Positions 43,095 to 55,767 of a DNA stretch of 64,000 nt are shown here, piece after piece. The stretch's first letter is position 1. Every line of letters begins with the position of its first letter. A program made the translations under genes and the position numbers. The stretch lies in NCBI GenBank assembly GCA_029215795.1, contig JARDYH010000007.1:75031763-75095762 (forward strand). The letters are read 5' to 3'. This DNA comes from Anniella stebbinsi (lineage: Eukaryota > Chordata > Lepidosauria > Squamata > Anniellidae). A model generated the notes under the pieces. The model ran no database searches and had not been told where the DNA came from. It saw only the letters and a program-made list of their open reading frames with translations.

Positions 43095-46000
43095 ATGAGC
43101 TCCCCAAAGTATGAGAGGCTCGAAGAAGATGTACCCAGACCTCAGAATCCACCCCCCTATTCTGAAAACCAGCTGTATAAAGAGCCTGATGTGCCAAAAC
43201 TTCCTGCCGGGCCAGTAACCCCCATGGGATATGGGACAACCCCCCCTGAACCACCACCGTACCAACCATATGATGGCCCAATTGGTGCAGGACCCCAACA
43301 AAGCCCGATCCGTCGGCATCCGCAGACCGTCATCATCAGAGTCGTCGAGCCCAATGAAGAACCGGATTACATGGCCTACTCCATCTTTACCATGTTTTGC
43401 TGTTGCCTATTCTTGGGGAGTTGTGCCGTCCTTTTCTCTAGACGGGTAAGTCTGTGTGTGAGAGAGAGGGATGCAGTGCTAGGCTAGCAGGGTGAGAGGG
43501 ACCCTATCCCCTTCCCTTTGTAATGCCCCACCATAGCGGTTGCTCATAGGACATTATGGGGTGGGCAGTGATTTTGCTGTACTTGGGGTGGGGGAGTCAG
43601 GGCTTTGGGGTTTAATTGAGGCCCCTTCTCAATGTCATTTGAGCGCTCCTGTGATGTGCTAGACTTGGGAGTGAGGCAAAGAAGGGGGACCAATAAAAGA
43701 GAAAGAACAATAGAACACCAAGTAGTGGGTGGTTGCAGAGAGAGTAGGATGTGAGACTTGCTGAGGCCCATGATTACTCTTAATGACTTCTGGAGGATTA
43801 ACTATGTTGTTGGTTAGAACAAAAAGCAAGAGAAATTCTCCCAGCCCACATACCAGCCAGATGAAATGATGGCAGCTGACTCCATAGATGAGTGTTTTAT
43901 CTGAGCCGTGCCTGAATTCTGGAATATCCCAGCATTGTTTTTGTCTGGGTTTTGCTAAAGATGCTCGACTGAGAATGTGGATAAATGGGGCCTTTACCAA
44001 GAGTTAAGTTACTGGAAGGGTTATGCACATCACCACTTGAGAGATAATCCTTTGGAACATTCTATCCAGCAGGGAGGAGAACTGTAAGCCCTTCCTTGCA
44101 TGTTTTGAGCAAGGGATAGTTCTCCACCTGATGCGATACTCCTGGTGTCCCAAAAGCAGTAGGCAACGCCCCTTCCCTCATTGACTCTACCATCTCACCA
44201 TCAGTTTCATCACCTGCTGTGGCTCTTCTTCTCCTCTTCCTCATCCTTGCTGCTGCTTGCTTGCCTAACCAGCAGAGAGCCAGTGGGCAAGCAGGCAGTG
44301 GCATCTCCTGCTTCTCCTTTCCACCACCACTATTGTCTGGACCACAGTGAGCGGTAGGCAAACAAGAACCTTACAAAGAGGAGGAGGAGGAGGAGGGAAG
44401 AAGAACAAGTCCAAGGGCTCTTGTTAATGGGTTCCTACTGGGGTGTGGGCTTGCAGTAGGTACCCAACCATGCCTAACCTTGACTGCCAATGAGATCCAT
44501 CATGTGGAGAGGGGTGAAATAGCATTTCCTCCACCGCCACCCCATGCCATGTTTCAAACAGGTGTGCACCTCCGCAACTTTGAATACAGGCCTAGGCTGG
44601 CCAGGTGTCCTACTTTATAAAGGACAGTCCTCTATCTGAAGAGCACTTAGAGTACAGCTCTCTATTTGAGGGCCTCTTCTGTTTGATAGTTTGTCTGGTC
44701 CAAGTCTGGTTTAAAATTTCTCCCCCCTCATCACCAGGAACATCCTGGGCAATAGTTCCCAAACCCTTTTAGAACTCTTCGGGGGGGGGGGGGGAGGTGA
44801 CTTCACCACCCTGGAACGCAGTAGATCTTCTCCTCCCTTTGATTCTCTTCTTCTATCCCTTTTTAATCCAAAACTCAGTCACAGACTGCCTCCTGCTGCC
44901 CCTTGTTCTCCTTCTTCTTGTTCTTGTCTTCCATCTGCATCTTTCTCCATCAGGCCCAGCTTCCCCAGTAACTCCATCCCTTGCTCGCACAATGTTATTC
45001 TGTGTTGTTTCCCCTGCCACACAAATCTCAGAAATACTGGGTAACCCCAGCTATAAGCAATAGCCTTCTTCCGCAGGGTTACCGTACACATTCTCACACT
45101 TTTCCTCCATTGGATGGTTTGAGGACAAAAATAATTGAACACCTGTATCGGTGTTGATTGAAGCATCGGTTGGCCAGCACGTCTAATTGCTTGCATTAGC
45201 TTTTCTTTTTTATAATAATTTGCAAATTTAACAATTATGTCCCTTGGAAGCATCCCCCTTTTTTCAACTCTGTGGATCCTTTCAATATCCACATCTTCCC
45301 AAGCCATTTGGGGGTCCATCTCCTTGATCCATTCCATTATCTTATCTCTCAGTATCTTTGGATTTTCCACCTGCTGTTCCTGGAAGGCTCTGATTCAAAT
45401 ATTTACTCTTCAGTCTCTATCCTCCATAGCAATTAGACGTAAGTCCATTTCCTGTATTTGGATTCCTTGTTGTTTACTTATTTCTCTAATCTCTTCTGTT
45501 TGCTGTTCCAGAGATGTCAGTTTCTCCACTACAGCTTGAAAGCCTGTTAGTATCTCCTTCTGAGAGTTGAAAATCTCCTTCTTGACCTCCTTCATAAGAT
45601 TTCCTCCTGCTTTCCCAAACTCTTATTCATCATCGCTTTTATATTTGCCAGTAATTCCACTGACATCATTTGTTGGCTTTCCTGTGGCTTGTCTCCTTTA
45701 GGAACAGCTCCTGGCTTTGTTCCAGTTTTATGATTGCCACTTCCGGTTTGAGACAGAGCCATTTTCTCTTGTGTTTTCTCGGACATAGTTCTAGTAAGCC
45801 GAGCTAAATTCTTATCAGAAGGATGTAATCTAGTCTTTCTTGCCCACTTTGGAGAGGGAAAGGCCTTTTCTCTACGCTCTTTGCTCATCTGGCATTCAGC
45901 CAACTACTTCGGAGGGCAGCTTCGTCCCCGTATAACTCTTAAATCATTTTTCAAGTCTTAAAGTCCTTATTATGCCTTTTAAAACAATTAGGTAGAGAAT

Positions 46001-46626
46001 ATATATATATATATATATATATATCCTCCGCAAGATTTATTTATTCAAACTGCCGGCCTCTGGCAGCCAGCCCAGACTTCTTTATCTGCTTTAAATGCTG
46101 TTTACGTTAACCTCCCCCCACCAGTGCAGCGTAGCTTCCAATTTATAAATCTGTTTTATAACTTACAGTCCATGCAGTCAAAGATAGGATTTTTTCTTTT
46201 TATTTTCAATGCTCCAGGAGATCCGAAAATGTCTACCATTCACTCCATAGCTGAAGCCATGCCCCCCTTCTCTGGAATTGTTATGTTCTACTAGAATTGT
46301 TACTTTCTACTAGACTCCGGTCTAAACCCACTAGGTTATTGCTAAGTGCCTGATCACTTAGTACCTGATATAGTTCCTTTTCTCTCAGGGTAACACAAGG
46401 GACTACCATCCTCTGCATCCCAGAAGTGTTCTTCAGTTACATTGTTTTCACTTGCCTATTATTTATCTCTCTTTCTCCCCAGACTCAAAATGCCAACCAT
46501 GTTGGAGATGTTGTAGCTGCTCGGAAAAACTCCAAGATCGCACTCATCTTGTCCCACACATCGTTCGGGGTGGGGCTTGCACTGATTATCCTGTATATTA
46601 TCTTTGTGATGACCTCTTCACGGTAG
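43095..46626 (+). CDS. CD225/dispanin family membrane protein, copy 2 (two exons)
   Basis: Exon 1 is 43095-43445 (117 codons) and exon 2 is 46483-46626 (47 codons plus TAG), giving 164 residues. The donor GTAAGT at 43446 and the acceptor CTCCCCAG at 46482 bound a 3037-bp phase-0 intron that holds an antisense L1 ORF1 remnant. The N-terminal 90 residues are proline-rich with two PPPY motifs (19-22 and 53-56) and the shared stretch PQTVII before the membrane part. The CD225 domain starts at D91. Its first hydrophobic segment is divergent: CCC at 102-104, then LFLGSC where copies 1 and 3 have PLGIAA or PLLGVAA, and it ends FSRR instead of SIQ. Exon 2 starts TQNANHVGDVVAARK and ends in a strong hydrophobic helix and SSR. 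No stop or frameshift is seen. The changed loop may mean altered membrane association or palmitoylation; that is inference. Confidence 0.87.
44879..45888 (-). pseudogene. L1 ORF1 protein remnant, antisense in the intron of CD225 copy 2
   Basis: The minus-strand start is the ATG at 45888-45886 (MSKERREKAFPSPKW). A basic N-terminus is followed by a coiled coil (EIFNSQKEILTGFQAVVEKL), the RNA-binding core (WIKEMDPQMAWEDVDIERIH, then PRDIIVKFANYY) and the C-terminal domain (KKAIAYSWGYPVFLRFVWQG). This is the order of L1 ORF1p. A one-base frameshift lies near 45594, and two in-frame TGA codons near 45395-45412 stand where arginines are expected, consistent with CGA decay. ORF2 is absent. Confidence 0.75.
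45889..46270 (-). mobile_element. L1 5' leader region
   Basis: The sequence upstream of ORF1 on the minus strand contains a TA microsatellite (46002-46025). It is probably the L1 5'UTR, because it sits between ORF1 and the resumption of intron sequence. The boundary is uncertain. Confidence 0.4.
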
Positions 46627-49025
46627 ACAGGCCATCAACCACCAAACCATTATTAAGGATGCACAATACAGGCGTCCAATTGAAAAGACCTCCCTGCTGA
46701 TGAATGTCAGAGTACTCCTGGCTTGACACCATGCTCTTTGTATCGTCTCATTAAAGGACATGCTGCAGCTCTGGTTCACACATAACCTGGACACTGTGTG
46801 AATTCTGTACTCCTGACTCGATGGCCAGGATCAGAACGTGTGGACTGCAAAGCATTGCATTTGATGGAACATCGAATGGTCTGTAAGTTCTAGCGACAGA
46901 TAGATTTGCAATGGGCCATCCACATCAAATGATAAATGTTGCCTGTGATCCAAAACCTTAAAATCATGAGATGGGTTTAGATCACCTCCTGTCAAGTGTG
47001 CCTCTCCTCTCTTGTTCTTCCGCCCAGTTTTCCTTCCTATTCTAGATTCCTTCCTCCAGCCTTCTCCTCTGTCTTTTGTTTCTCTAGACCAGAGGCAGGC
47101 AACATGTGACTCTCTAAATGGCTTGGCCTACAACACCCAGCACCCTTCATCGTTGGCTCTGCTGGCCATGGCTGATGGGAGTTATAGGCTAAACCTTCTG
47201 GAGGGCCACCATTTGCCCACCTGCTCTAGACCATTCCATTTTCCAACTGGATTCCTGGGATTCCCTTGCTCTGCAGTCCATGATCTCTAAGATTTCATGG
47301 TAAAAAAAAAAAACAGGGCATACTTTCAGAACACACCTCTTTCCTAGGCTGACCATATAAAAAGGAGGACAGGACTCATGTGTCTTTAACAGTTGTAGAG
47401 AAAAGGGAATTTCAGCCAGGGTCATTCATATGCAATTAGTTCCTGGTGAAATTCCCTCTTCATCACAACAATTAAAGTTGCAGGTACTATACTAGAGTGA
47501 CCATATACAAAAGAAGGCAGGGCCCCTGCAACTTTAACTGTTGTAATGAAGAAGGAATTTCACCAGGAACTAATTGCATACAAATGACACTGGCTGAAAT
47601 TCCCTTTTCTCTACAACTGTTAAAGTTACAGGAGCCCTGTCCTCCTTTTCAGATGGTCAGCCTACTCTTTCCACACCCAAATTGCTGCCCAATTATAGAT
47701 TGCTCCATTACAAGGAGGGCAATCTGGTGCCCTCCTGATATTTTGTAGAACAACTCCCATCATTCCCATCACAGCCAGTACAGCTGATGACCAGGGATGA
47801 TGCCAGTTATAGTCCCAAGCCTCTGGATGCCACCAGTTTGGGGGAGGCTCATCTACCCCCTCTCCCAGCTGCTCAAAGAATTTACTTTTAGAGACCATTG
47901 GGATGGAGTTGAAGACTGGTAACATGAGCAACTCATGCTAATTAGAAGTGTTAAGAAGGTATTCCCAATGGGCAAATATACACGCTTTTCAGGGATCAGA
48001 AAAATGGGCCTGGATCTTATGTGTTGTGCCTTGTTATGCAACTGCTGCCTCCTCTAGGCTCTTCTGCCTGTCCCATTCCTCTCTTGCATCAGAGCAATTC
48101 AGCCAATGGCCTCTCCTGTCCCTCTGTGACCACTGGAGCAACTCAGCCAACCATTGCCAACGGTTTCATTGCCACAATTAAAAAAATCTGTGCACTTCTA
48201 CCTAGATACCATGAATCACAGATGTCTACTTTTGTCTCTCTATATGTATATATAATTTATATATAAAAATTCTTTATCTAAGATTTGTATTTAATTGTAA
48301 TTGCTACTTAAAAACAAACAAACCAAATATAATTCCAATTCTGAATATGCACTCACGTTAAATAGGCAGAAGTAATGATATACTAGGGCTGATGCATCAA
48401 TGTACAATTCATGAGCAACTGAAAAATCTGAATATTCCTTGGATTTTCACCATGGCTATCTTCCGAGAAAAAAAATGAGTGGCCTTGTTGAAAATGAATA
48501 CCAAGAGCAGTCTGATTTGGAATGAGGAATTTATTGGAATGAACCTGAAGAAGAGAATATAAATTGCCCTTGAAGAAGTCATGTGTTGATAGGTGCAAGG
48601 CATTATTATTCACTGTGATAAATTCCTAATTCTGCACCAGCTTGGAATTTGTCCTGTCTGCTTTCCTTTGGATGTTATTGATGCTATCTTCTGCCGCTGC
48701 CTACTCTCAGAAATGAAGAGTTTGCCTCCATCATGGGCCAAGTGAAGTCCAACTGTCCAGCCCGAATCCCTGGTCATGAATGTGCTCCATGAGCTCTGTT
48801 GCTGACTAAGCAATGGCCAAGGACAAAAATAAGGGGAAACAGGGATGAGACCAGGAAGGTCTGCATAAGCAACCTTGGCACCATGTGGACATTGTATTAT
48901 TTTTCTTCTTGATATGACCCTTGAATGTGATGAATCTTTTGTAAGCTGCTTTGAGACTCCCTTGGGGTCAGTGAAGTGGGATGTCAATATTCTAAATAAA
49001 TATTATATATTCATGGTGATTTTTT
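46627..49025 (+). other. Copy 2 3' flank, probable 3'UTR
   Basis: Paralogous to the copy 1 and copy 3 flanks. A proximal poly(A) candidate ATTAAA lies near 46751 and a distal AATAAA at 48995-49000, at the position conserved in the other units. Insertions found only in this unit are the hAT-type MITE at 47345-47664 and foldback repeats at 47088-47225 and 47722-47860. Confidence 0.5.
47345..47664 (+). mobile_element. Palindromic hAT-type MITE, copy 13
   Basis: A 320-bp copy with the perfect 8-bp target duplication CTCTTTCC (47337-47344 and 47665-47672). It lies in the copy 2 3' flank and is absent from the matching positions of units 1 and 3. Confidence 0.88.
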
Positions 49026-49450
49026 CCCCTGTATATTTTATTTCTAATGTTCTGTGCCTCCCACACTGGATGAGGAAAGTGGGATGGTACCAAAAGGGTA
49101 CCTCTGGGGAGGGAATTCCACAGAAAGGGTGCCACCACTGAGAAGACTCTCAGATGGCAGGGACACCTGGAGAAGGGAGCAGGTGTTCTTTCGCATATCT
49201 GGGTGCTAAGCTGTATATGGGGCTTTAAAGCTAAGTACCAGCAGTTTGCATTGAGCTAGGAAAGGGACTGGAAGCTAGTGAAGATCTTAAGAGAGGCTTT
49301 CTGAAAATCCCGCATGATGGTATGCCTCTTCTAAGATGATGCATCTAAAACAACGTATGTTTTTTTCCCTTTAGGAATTCCTCCTTAGTCATATGCAAAC
49401 ATTATGCACGGCAAAAAGAAAAAAAGAACTCTGCAAAACAATTATAAATA
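49026..49450. other. Gene-free interval beyond unit 2
   Basis: 49080-49330 has words of an L2-like 3' region (GGAGGGAATTCCACAGAAAG). No gene is seen. Confidence 0.4.
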
Positions 49451-49452
49451 AT

Positions 49453-49945
<493 letters not shown>

Positions 49946-52130
49946 ATATTATGACATCTGAATGTTTTCCACTATAGGGGAAACAGCAGCTCCAGGAGGG
50001 CAATTTAGAACAAGGAAATGGGGGAGAGCAGAAAGGACTGCCTCCCTGCACCTACTCCAGGGGTGAACAACCAGAATCAGATGGAGGGGCAGATAAACCA
50101 CCCAGCCTCTCATCGTCCAAATTATGTCAAAGGGGCATGGCCACGAACCCTGATATCAGTTGGTCCATGGCAGGTGCGTCAAGAGTAGAATCTTCCTGGC
50201 ACATCTGCCAGGAACTGACCTCCCAAAGTCATGTCTTCTCTCATCACAGAAGACCCACGTACGGCAAGCCACTTCACCTGCCCCCATTGGGGAGAGAATG
50301 CAGGGCAGGCAAAGATGCTCAGCCTGGCTTTGCACATCCTTCACCTTCCCCATACAAGCAAAGCCCACATGTCCAGTGCTTGCTCCTGAAAGTGCCAGAT
50401 AAGTGCACAGTGGCTGCTCCCCCAATTCTCTTATCTCCAATCTATGACTGGAAATAACAAGGGGGATCCCCATTGTGCTGCTCCATTGTTAGGGAAATGT
50501 CCTTGTTATCACAGTCCAGAAACAAGAAGGGGATTCCTCACCCCACCTCCTCCCCAAACCTCTGATAGCATCCAGGACAAGGGGGTGAAGCACATGGAGC
50601 ACAGGACAGATGGGCAACCTCTGTGGGCTGAATTAGACCCACAGGCTAGAGGTTGTCCACCCATGTAGTAACCCAACACTGTGACCCATATCTACATCAT
50701 GATGCCCATCAGCTGCTGTTAATGTTTGTGTGTGTGTGTGTGTGATGTTGTTGTTGTTGTTGTTGTTCTTTAACCAAGGGATATCCAGTCAGAGTTCTCC
50801 CAAAGTCATGTCAATGAATTTGGCCCTAAGACTTTACATGAAACACCAGTGTAGAAGAATTGGACATTTAAAATGAGGGATATCAAACTAGTGTAAGTAG
50901 GATTTTTTAAAAAAACTTTTAACAGGTCCTGTTTCCTTGATTCTGCAGCATCAACCCTCCACCTTTATCCCAGGGATCATGATTGGGAAATTTTAAAAAA
51001 AAATACAAGTAGCACTAGCCAGCAGGTTGATGACCCTGGATGGACGTTACTGCACTGAATCATGCGGACAAGTTTTGTAACAGCTCTGACGAGATCAGAG
51101 GGCCTTCAAGCCAAGAATGTTTTTCCCAAGAGTGGCCAGTCAGAAACTTCTAGAAGTTTGGAAACAGGGTAAGAAGGGAACAGTCCTTCCTCACCATTGC
51201 CTCCACTGCACCTGGCCTTCTATGGTACACTGCCTCTGATCATGTACACCAATCATTTGACCATTGGACATCTCTAAATTAAGAGGAACTCATGTTACCT
51301 TACTGGACATCGCTATGCTAAGTAATGGAGTGTGGAGACAAGAAAAGGGTGGTTCACAAGGGAGGAGGGGGAGAATGGGACATTGGCCATGTGATTTCCA
51401 AATTCCTCCTTGAAGCTTGATTCATCTCATTCATATTCCCAAGCATAAGTGCCTTCTTTGGGGATCAGGGAAAATGTGTGTTTTCAGCCATAGGGTAAAG
51501 TATGAAAATGTGGATAGGGGTGTGTGATGCACATGTCTGCACTTTTGAACCTGAAAGGAAGTTCTAGAAATTGCAACACTTCCCTGAGAATTGCATTCCT
51601 CCTCCCATCTGGGGTTGCAAATCAGACATATCCGCATGGAATAACAACGGGATGTTGTTCATCCCTGCTCAATGGCATGGGTTTGGGCAGGCTGTTTGGG
51701 CAGATACTAGAGATGTGAGAGGAATCTGTCTGGGGGGATGATTTGGTCGTAGTATACACAATCCATGCAAACAGAATTTGCACAAACGGTGGCCAAAATT
51801 TGTGTGATTTGTGCAAATTGCTTTTTACACACACACACACACTGGAAAAGTTTGTGGATTTCAGGAACCAACCCCTGGCTCAGCTTGCAAATGCAAATGA
51901 GTTACAAGTGCTGCAAGAATCCATCGGTCATATACCAATATCGGAAGCATTCCCCTCCTCAACTATTTGAGCAGTTTCATCACCTGTCTTTATGTTGGGA
52001 GAAAAGACTGGGATGGCATCTGTACAATACTGCTCACAGTATGACTGGTTAGAAGTATAGTATAAAAGAGTACAGAGAGGCAAACACCCAGTCCTGCTTT
52101 GCAGCTAGCAACCCAACATGACTGAAAACT
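49946..52130. other. Gene-free interval
   Basis: TG and TTG tracts at 50729-50766. An AT-rich stretch at 51716-51970 resembles other dispersed A-rich repeats (TTTGTGCAAATTGC). No gene is supported. Confidence 0.4.
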
Positions 52131-52132
52131 TT

Positions 52133-52135
52133 TGC

Positions 52136-52175
<40 letters not shown>

Positions 52176-52585
52176 TACATTTATATACCACCCCATAGCC
52201 GAAGCTCCCTGGGCGGTTTACAAAAATTGAAAGATTGAACATTAAAAGTCAATATGCAAAATTTAAAACCATAAAACATAAAAACAGCTAACATTTAAAA
52301 CAATTTTAAACTTCCACCCAGGCCAAAGACTCAGTTAAAAACTCAACTTAGCTGTTAAATGCCTGGGAGAAAAGCAAAGTTTTGACGTGGTGCTGAAAAG
52401 ATAACAATGTCAGCGCCAGGCAGGCCTAATCGGGGAGATCATTCCATAATTGGGGGGCCACCACAGAGAAGGCCCTCTTCCTTGTTGCCATCCTCTGAGC
52501 TTCCCTCGGAGTAGGAACCCGGAGGAGGACCTTAGACGCTGAGCGTAGTGTATGGGTAGGTTCATGTCAGGAGAGGCATTCCATC
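52133..52585 (-). mobile_element. L2-like LINE 3' end with TTA microsatellite
   Basis: A TTA tract (52136-52174) abuts CCACCCCATAGCCGAAGCTC. The minus-strand coding end at 52400-52560 has the L2 C-terminal words seen at 23700-23880 (GGCCCTCTTCCTTGTTGCCA on the plus strand). Confidence 0.65.
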
Positions 52586-53022
52586 AGGTATGCTAGGGTT
52601 GCCACATGCAGAAGAGGGCTGCTCTCCTGCACCCTACAGAATTGAATAGACACATTTTTTCAAGCACTTCTGTGCTCCGCTTTACCCCTCCCAAAATTCC
52701 TGTAAATACCAATAAGATTAAAGAAGAAACACGCTGGGTTTTCCTTTTTCCCCTTATTAAGCACTGAACTGCAGGATCAACGCTTGATATAACCAACTTG
52801 ATTTTGCAGAACAAAATGCTTCCTTCTCCACACATAATGACTCCAAGGCTAAAAATAGTTGTTCTTGGGAAGAATGCCCCAAGCCCTTTCCAAAATAATT
52901 GGCAAATGCACACACAAAAATGCTTTTCCTCCAAATTTCCACATACATCCTCTTTTCCCAGAACTACTCAGCACCATAGCACACACAATTCCACACAAAG
53001 ATGACAGAGGCAATAGTCTTAA

Positions 53023-53980
53023 CTAGGGCTGTATCCCGGATCCAAATCCAAACCGGATCGGATTGGGCCCAGATCAGGCCGGATTGGATCTGTGATCCGG
53101 ATCCAATTTGGATCAGGTCACAACACTCCCTCCCTCTCTCCCCCTCCCTCCCCCCACTCTCCCTGCTTACCTGCTGCCTCCTCCACGTTGTCCCCAGTCG
53201 TTCACTCTCCTCGCTGTGTGCCGCTGCTTTTCCCACTCGCGTCGGGTGACGTCATCACCTGACGTGAGCGGGAAATGTGGCAGCACAAAGAAAGCTTTCC
53301 CCCAATGCAAGTCTATGAGGAAAAAATGGTGGCAAGTGGGTGAGGGGGGCCTAACTCCCTCCTCCCTCCCAGGGCCGTCTGCTGTGGATGGCCCCGGCAG
53401 TTAAGCCCCCTCCCCGTGCTCCTTACCCCCCCAGGGCCATCCACTTCCATCCGCTGGTGCCCGCGGGTGCCAGCCGATGGAAGCGGACGGCCCCAGGGGA
53501 GTAAGCCCCCTCCCCCTCCCCCTGCTTACCTTCTGTGGCCGTCCGCTCCTGTCTGCGGCTGGCCGCTACTGCGAGCAGGCTTCGCGGCTTGCCCCTAGGT
53601 AGCGCACCCCCCTCCCCCTGCTTACCTTCCGGGGACATCCACTCCCGTCCGCCCCCCCCTGCCCCCGTTGTCCACTTCCATCGGCGGGCGCCCGCTGGCG
53701 CCCGCCAATGGAAGTGGACAGCCCCACCAGGGAAGCCTCCCCCCCGCTGTCTGCTTCCATCGGCGGGCGCCCACTGGTGCCCACCAATGGAAGCGGCAGC
53801 GGGCGCCAGCAGGCGCCCGCCAATCCTCCGATCCATCCAATCTGGCTTGGGACCTTTCTGGATCAGATCGGATTGGATCGGATGATCCAGTGGTGAGATT
53901 GGAAATCAGATAATTGTATCTGATTTCCCCTGGATCAGATTCGGATCGTGGATCGGACCCAATCCAGTGCACACCCCTAG
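53023..53980. mobile_element. GC-rich non-autonomous transposon with GATCxGAT-rich ends
   Basis: The outer ends CTAGGGCTGT and ACACCCCTAG are inverted repeats with one mismatch. Subterminal parts are dense in GGATCGGAT-like words on both sides. The interior is over 60 percent GC and carries nested palindromes around CCATCGGCGGGCGCC / GGCGCCCGCCAATGG at 53660-53820. 53500-53605 is shared with 22099-22203. No transposase is encoded and no clear target duplication is read. Confidence 0.55.
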
Positions 53981-54019
53981 AAAACAAAACCCAAAAAGAT
54001 GGATTTAATGTGGATTCCT

Positions 54020-54092
54020 GCATTGAGCAGAGGGTTCGACTCGGTGGCCTTATAGGCCCCTTCCAACTCTACTATTCTATGATTCTATTATT
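54020..54092 (+). mobile_element. CR1 LINE 3' terminus
   Basis: GGTGGCCTTATAGGCCCCTT, then CCAACTCTACTATTCTATGA with ATTCTATG-type 8-mers. This is the standard CR1 3' end. Confidence 0.75.
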
Positions 54093-54422
54093 TTTCCTCC
54101 AATTTGTTTTTTTTAACTCCTCTTTTTTTCTTTTTTCCCTCTCCAGATCATCCAGCACCAGAGCACATGACCTTTCACATAACAAAGTGCCATGTGAAAT
54201 ATCATATAATGGAAATACCTCTTCCCCTAGTCAGGGTAAACACCACCACCAATCTTAAGTAGTTGTCTCTCTAAATTGTGGCCAGAATGCTAGCAAATTG
54301 TCCTAGCTAATCTTTAGGCCCTGGCCATGGAGCTTCAATTGGGAATGTATCTTAATTTTGTTTCAGTTCAAAAATCATCAGAACCTGCCCTGTTTGCAAC
54401 CCTCAATGCAAATGCAAATAGG

Positions 54423-54785
54423 AGTTTATTTATTTATTTATTACATTTATATACCACTCAATAACTGAAGCTCTGTGATTCACAAAAATTAAAACCATCA
54501 ACAAAACAGTACAAAAACACGATATAAAAATACAATAGAAAAACACAACCAGAGTAAAAAGAACCACACAGCAATACAGATTTAAAATACAGATTTAAAA
54601 CAGCAGAATTAAAAGATTATGATACCAAACTGTTAAAATATTGTGAAAATAAGAAGGTCTTCACCTGACGTCGAAAGGAGCATAATGTAGGTGCCAGGCG
54701 AACCTCTCTAGGGAGCTCATTCCACAGCCGGGGTGCCACAGCAGAGAAGGCCCTCCTCCTGGTAGCCACCTGCCTCACTTCCTGC
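54423..54785 (-). mobile_element. L2-like LINE 3' end
   Basis: TTATTTATTTATTACATTTA and TATACCACTCAATAACTGAA, then (minus strand) the coding end with the same plus-strand words as 23750 (CATTCCACAGCCGGGGTGCC). It is 5'-truncated. Confidence 0.7.
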
Positions 54786-55286
54786 TTCAAATTGGAGTTG
54801 TGAGAATCTCAGGGAGCTTGAATATTCCTGGATCTCCCATCCCTAGCTTCAATCCAAAAAGGAAATGCTGCTCTATATTTCGGGGAAATGAAGCAGTGAT
54901 CTCCTGCCTGTCCCCCATCCAGTCATGGGAGAGAGATCCCCCCACAACTGGATACATTTGCTCCATTGCTTCCAAGTGGCACATACGGTTTTCTCCTGTA
55001 CTCCTCCAGCAATCTCAGGAGGATATTGAGCATCTACTCCACCAGTTGCAATGGGTGTCAGCCCTCACAGCAGCTGCCCCCGTAATGTGCTACTTCAGAC
55101 ATTTTCTCTAGTTAAAGAGAGAAAAGAAAATATTGTACTTATAAGCCAGTGCTGGCTGGAATTGATGGAAGCTAAAGTCCAGAACTTCTGGAGGGGATAA
55201 GGTTGGGGAATGCTGCTGTTGGGTATGTTGTGGAAGCCCTATCCAAATACCGGGCACTCTGTACCTACAGTTCGCCTGACCAAACA

Positions 55287-55767
55287 GTAAGGATGCAGGA
55301 GAATTTTGTTTCAGTTCACAAATCACTCCAAAATTCGCAAATGTGAATAGGAGCACATTTTCTCAAAAAAAAAAATCTTCAAATTCCCAAACTTACATTC
55401 GTGTGCACAGAATACATACTTGAAAAAGGCACAATGTTCTCAAATTATGCAACTTTCTCAAAATCCACACTTTTCTCAAAATGCGCAACTTTTGAAAAAG
55501 GCACAACTTTCCCAGAATGCGCAACTTTAAAATCACCCGTTCTCTAATCTAGGGTGAAAATTGGTGCAATTTTGAAAAGTGTTTGCAAATTTAGGGATTT
55601 TATGCACAACTTTCATGTTTGATAGCTATTCACTTTGCGCAGTTTTATTGTTCATGCGAAACAAACACCAATTGCAAGCGCAAATGCCAATTGAGGAGAG
55701 AAGAGCAGGGAGCTGATGTTCGGAGGATCTTGGCAGGCTCAAATATTGCTCATTCACCCATCCTTAC
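55287..55767. repeat. AT-rich dispersed element with GTAAGGATG ends
   Basis: The left end GTAAGGATGCAGGAGAATTT and the right end ATTCACCCATCCTTAC are weak inverted repeats. The interior is rich in AAATTCGCAAATG and CTCAAAATGCGCAAC words. Similar sequence occurs at 17100-17430 and 62410-62821. Confidence 0.45.

Noticed and set aside
2463..47664. Regular repeated elements considered as a CRISPR-like or satellite array
   Set aside because: The copies are dispersed, with individual target duplications and irregular spacing, in a eukaryotic genome.
53423..53885. Several overlapping long frames in a GC-rich block
   Set aside because: They are open in many frames because of high GC and palindromic repeats; none has a domain.
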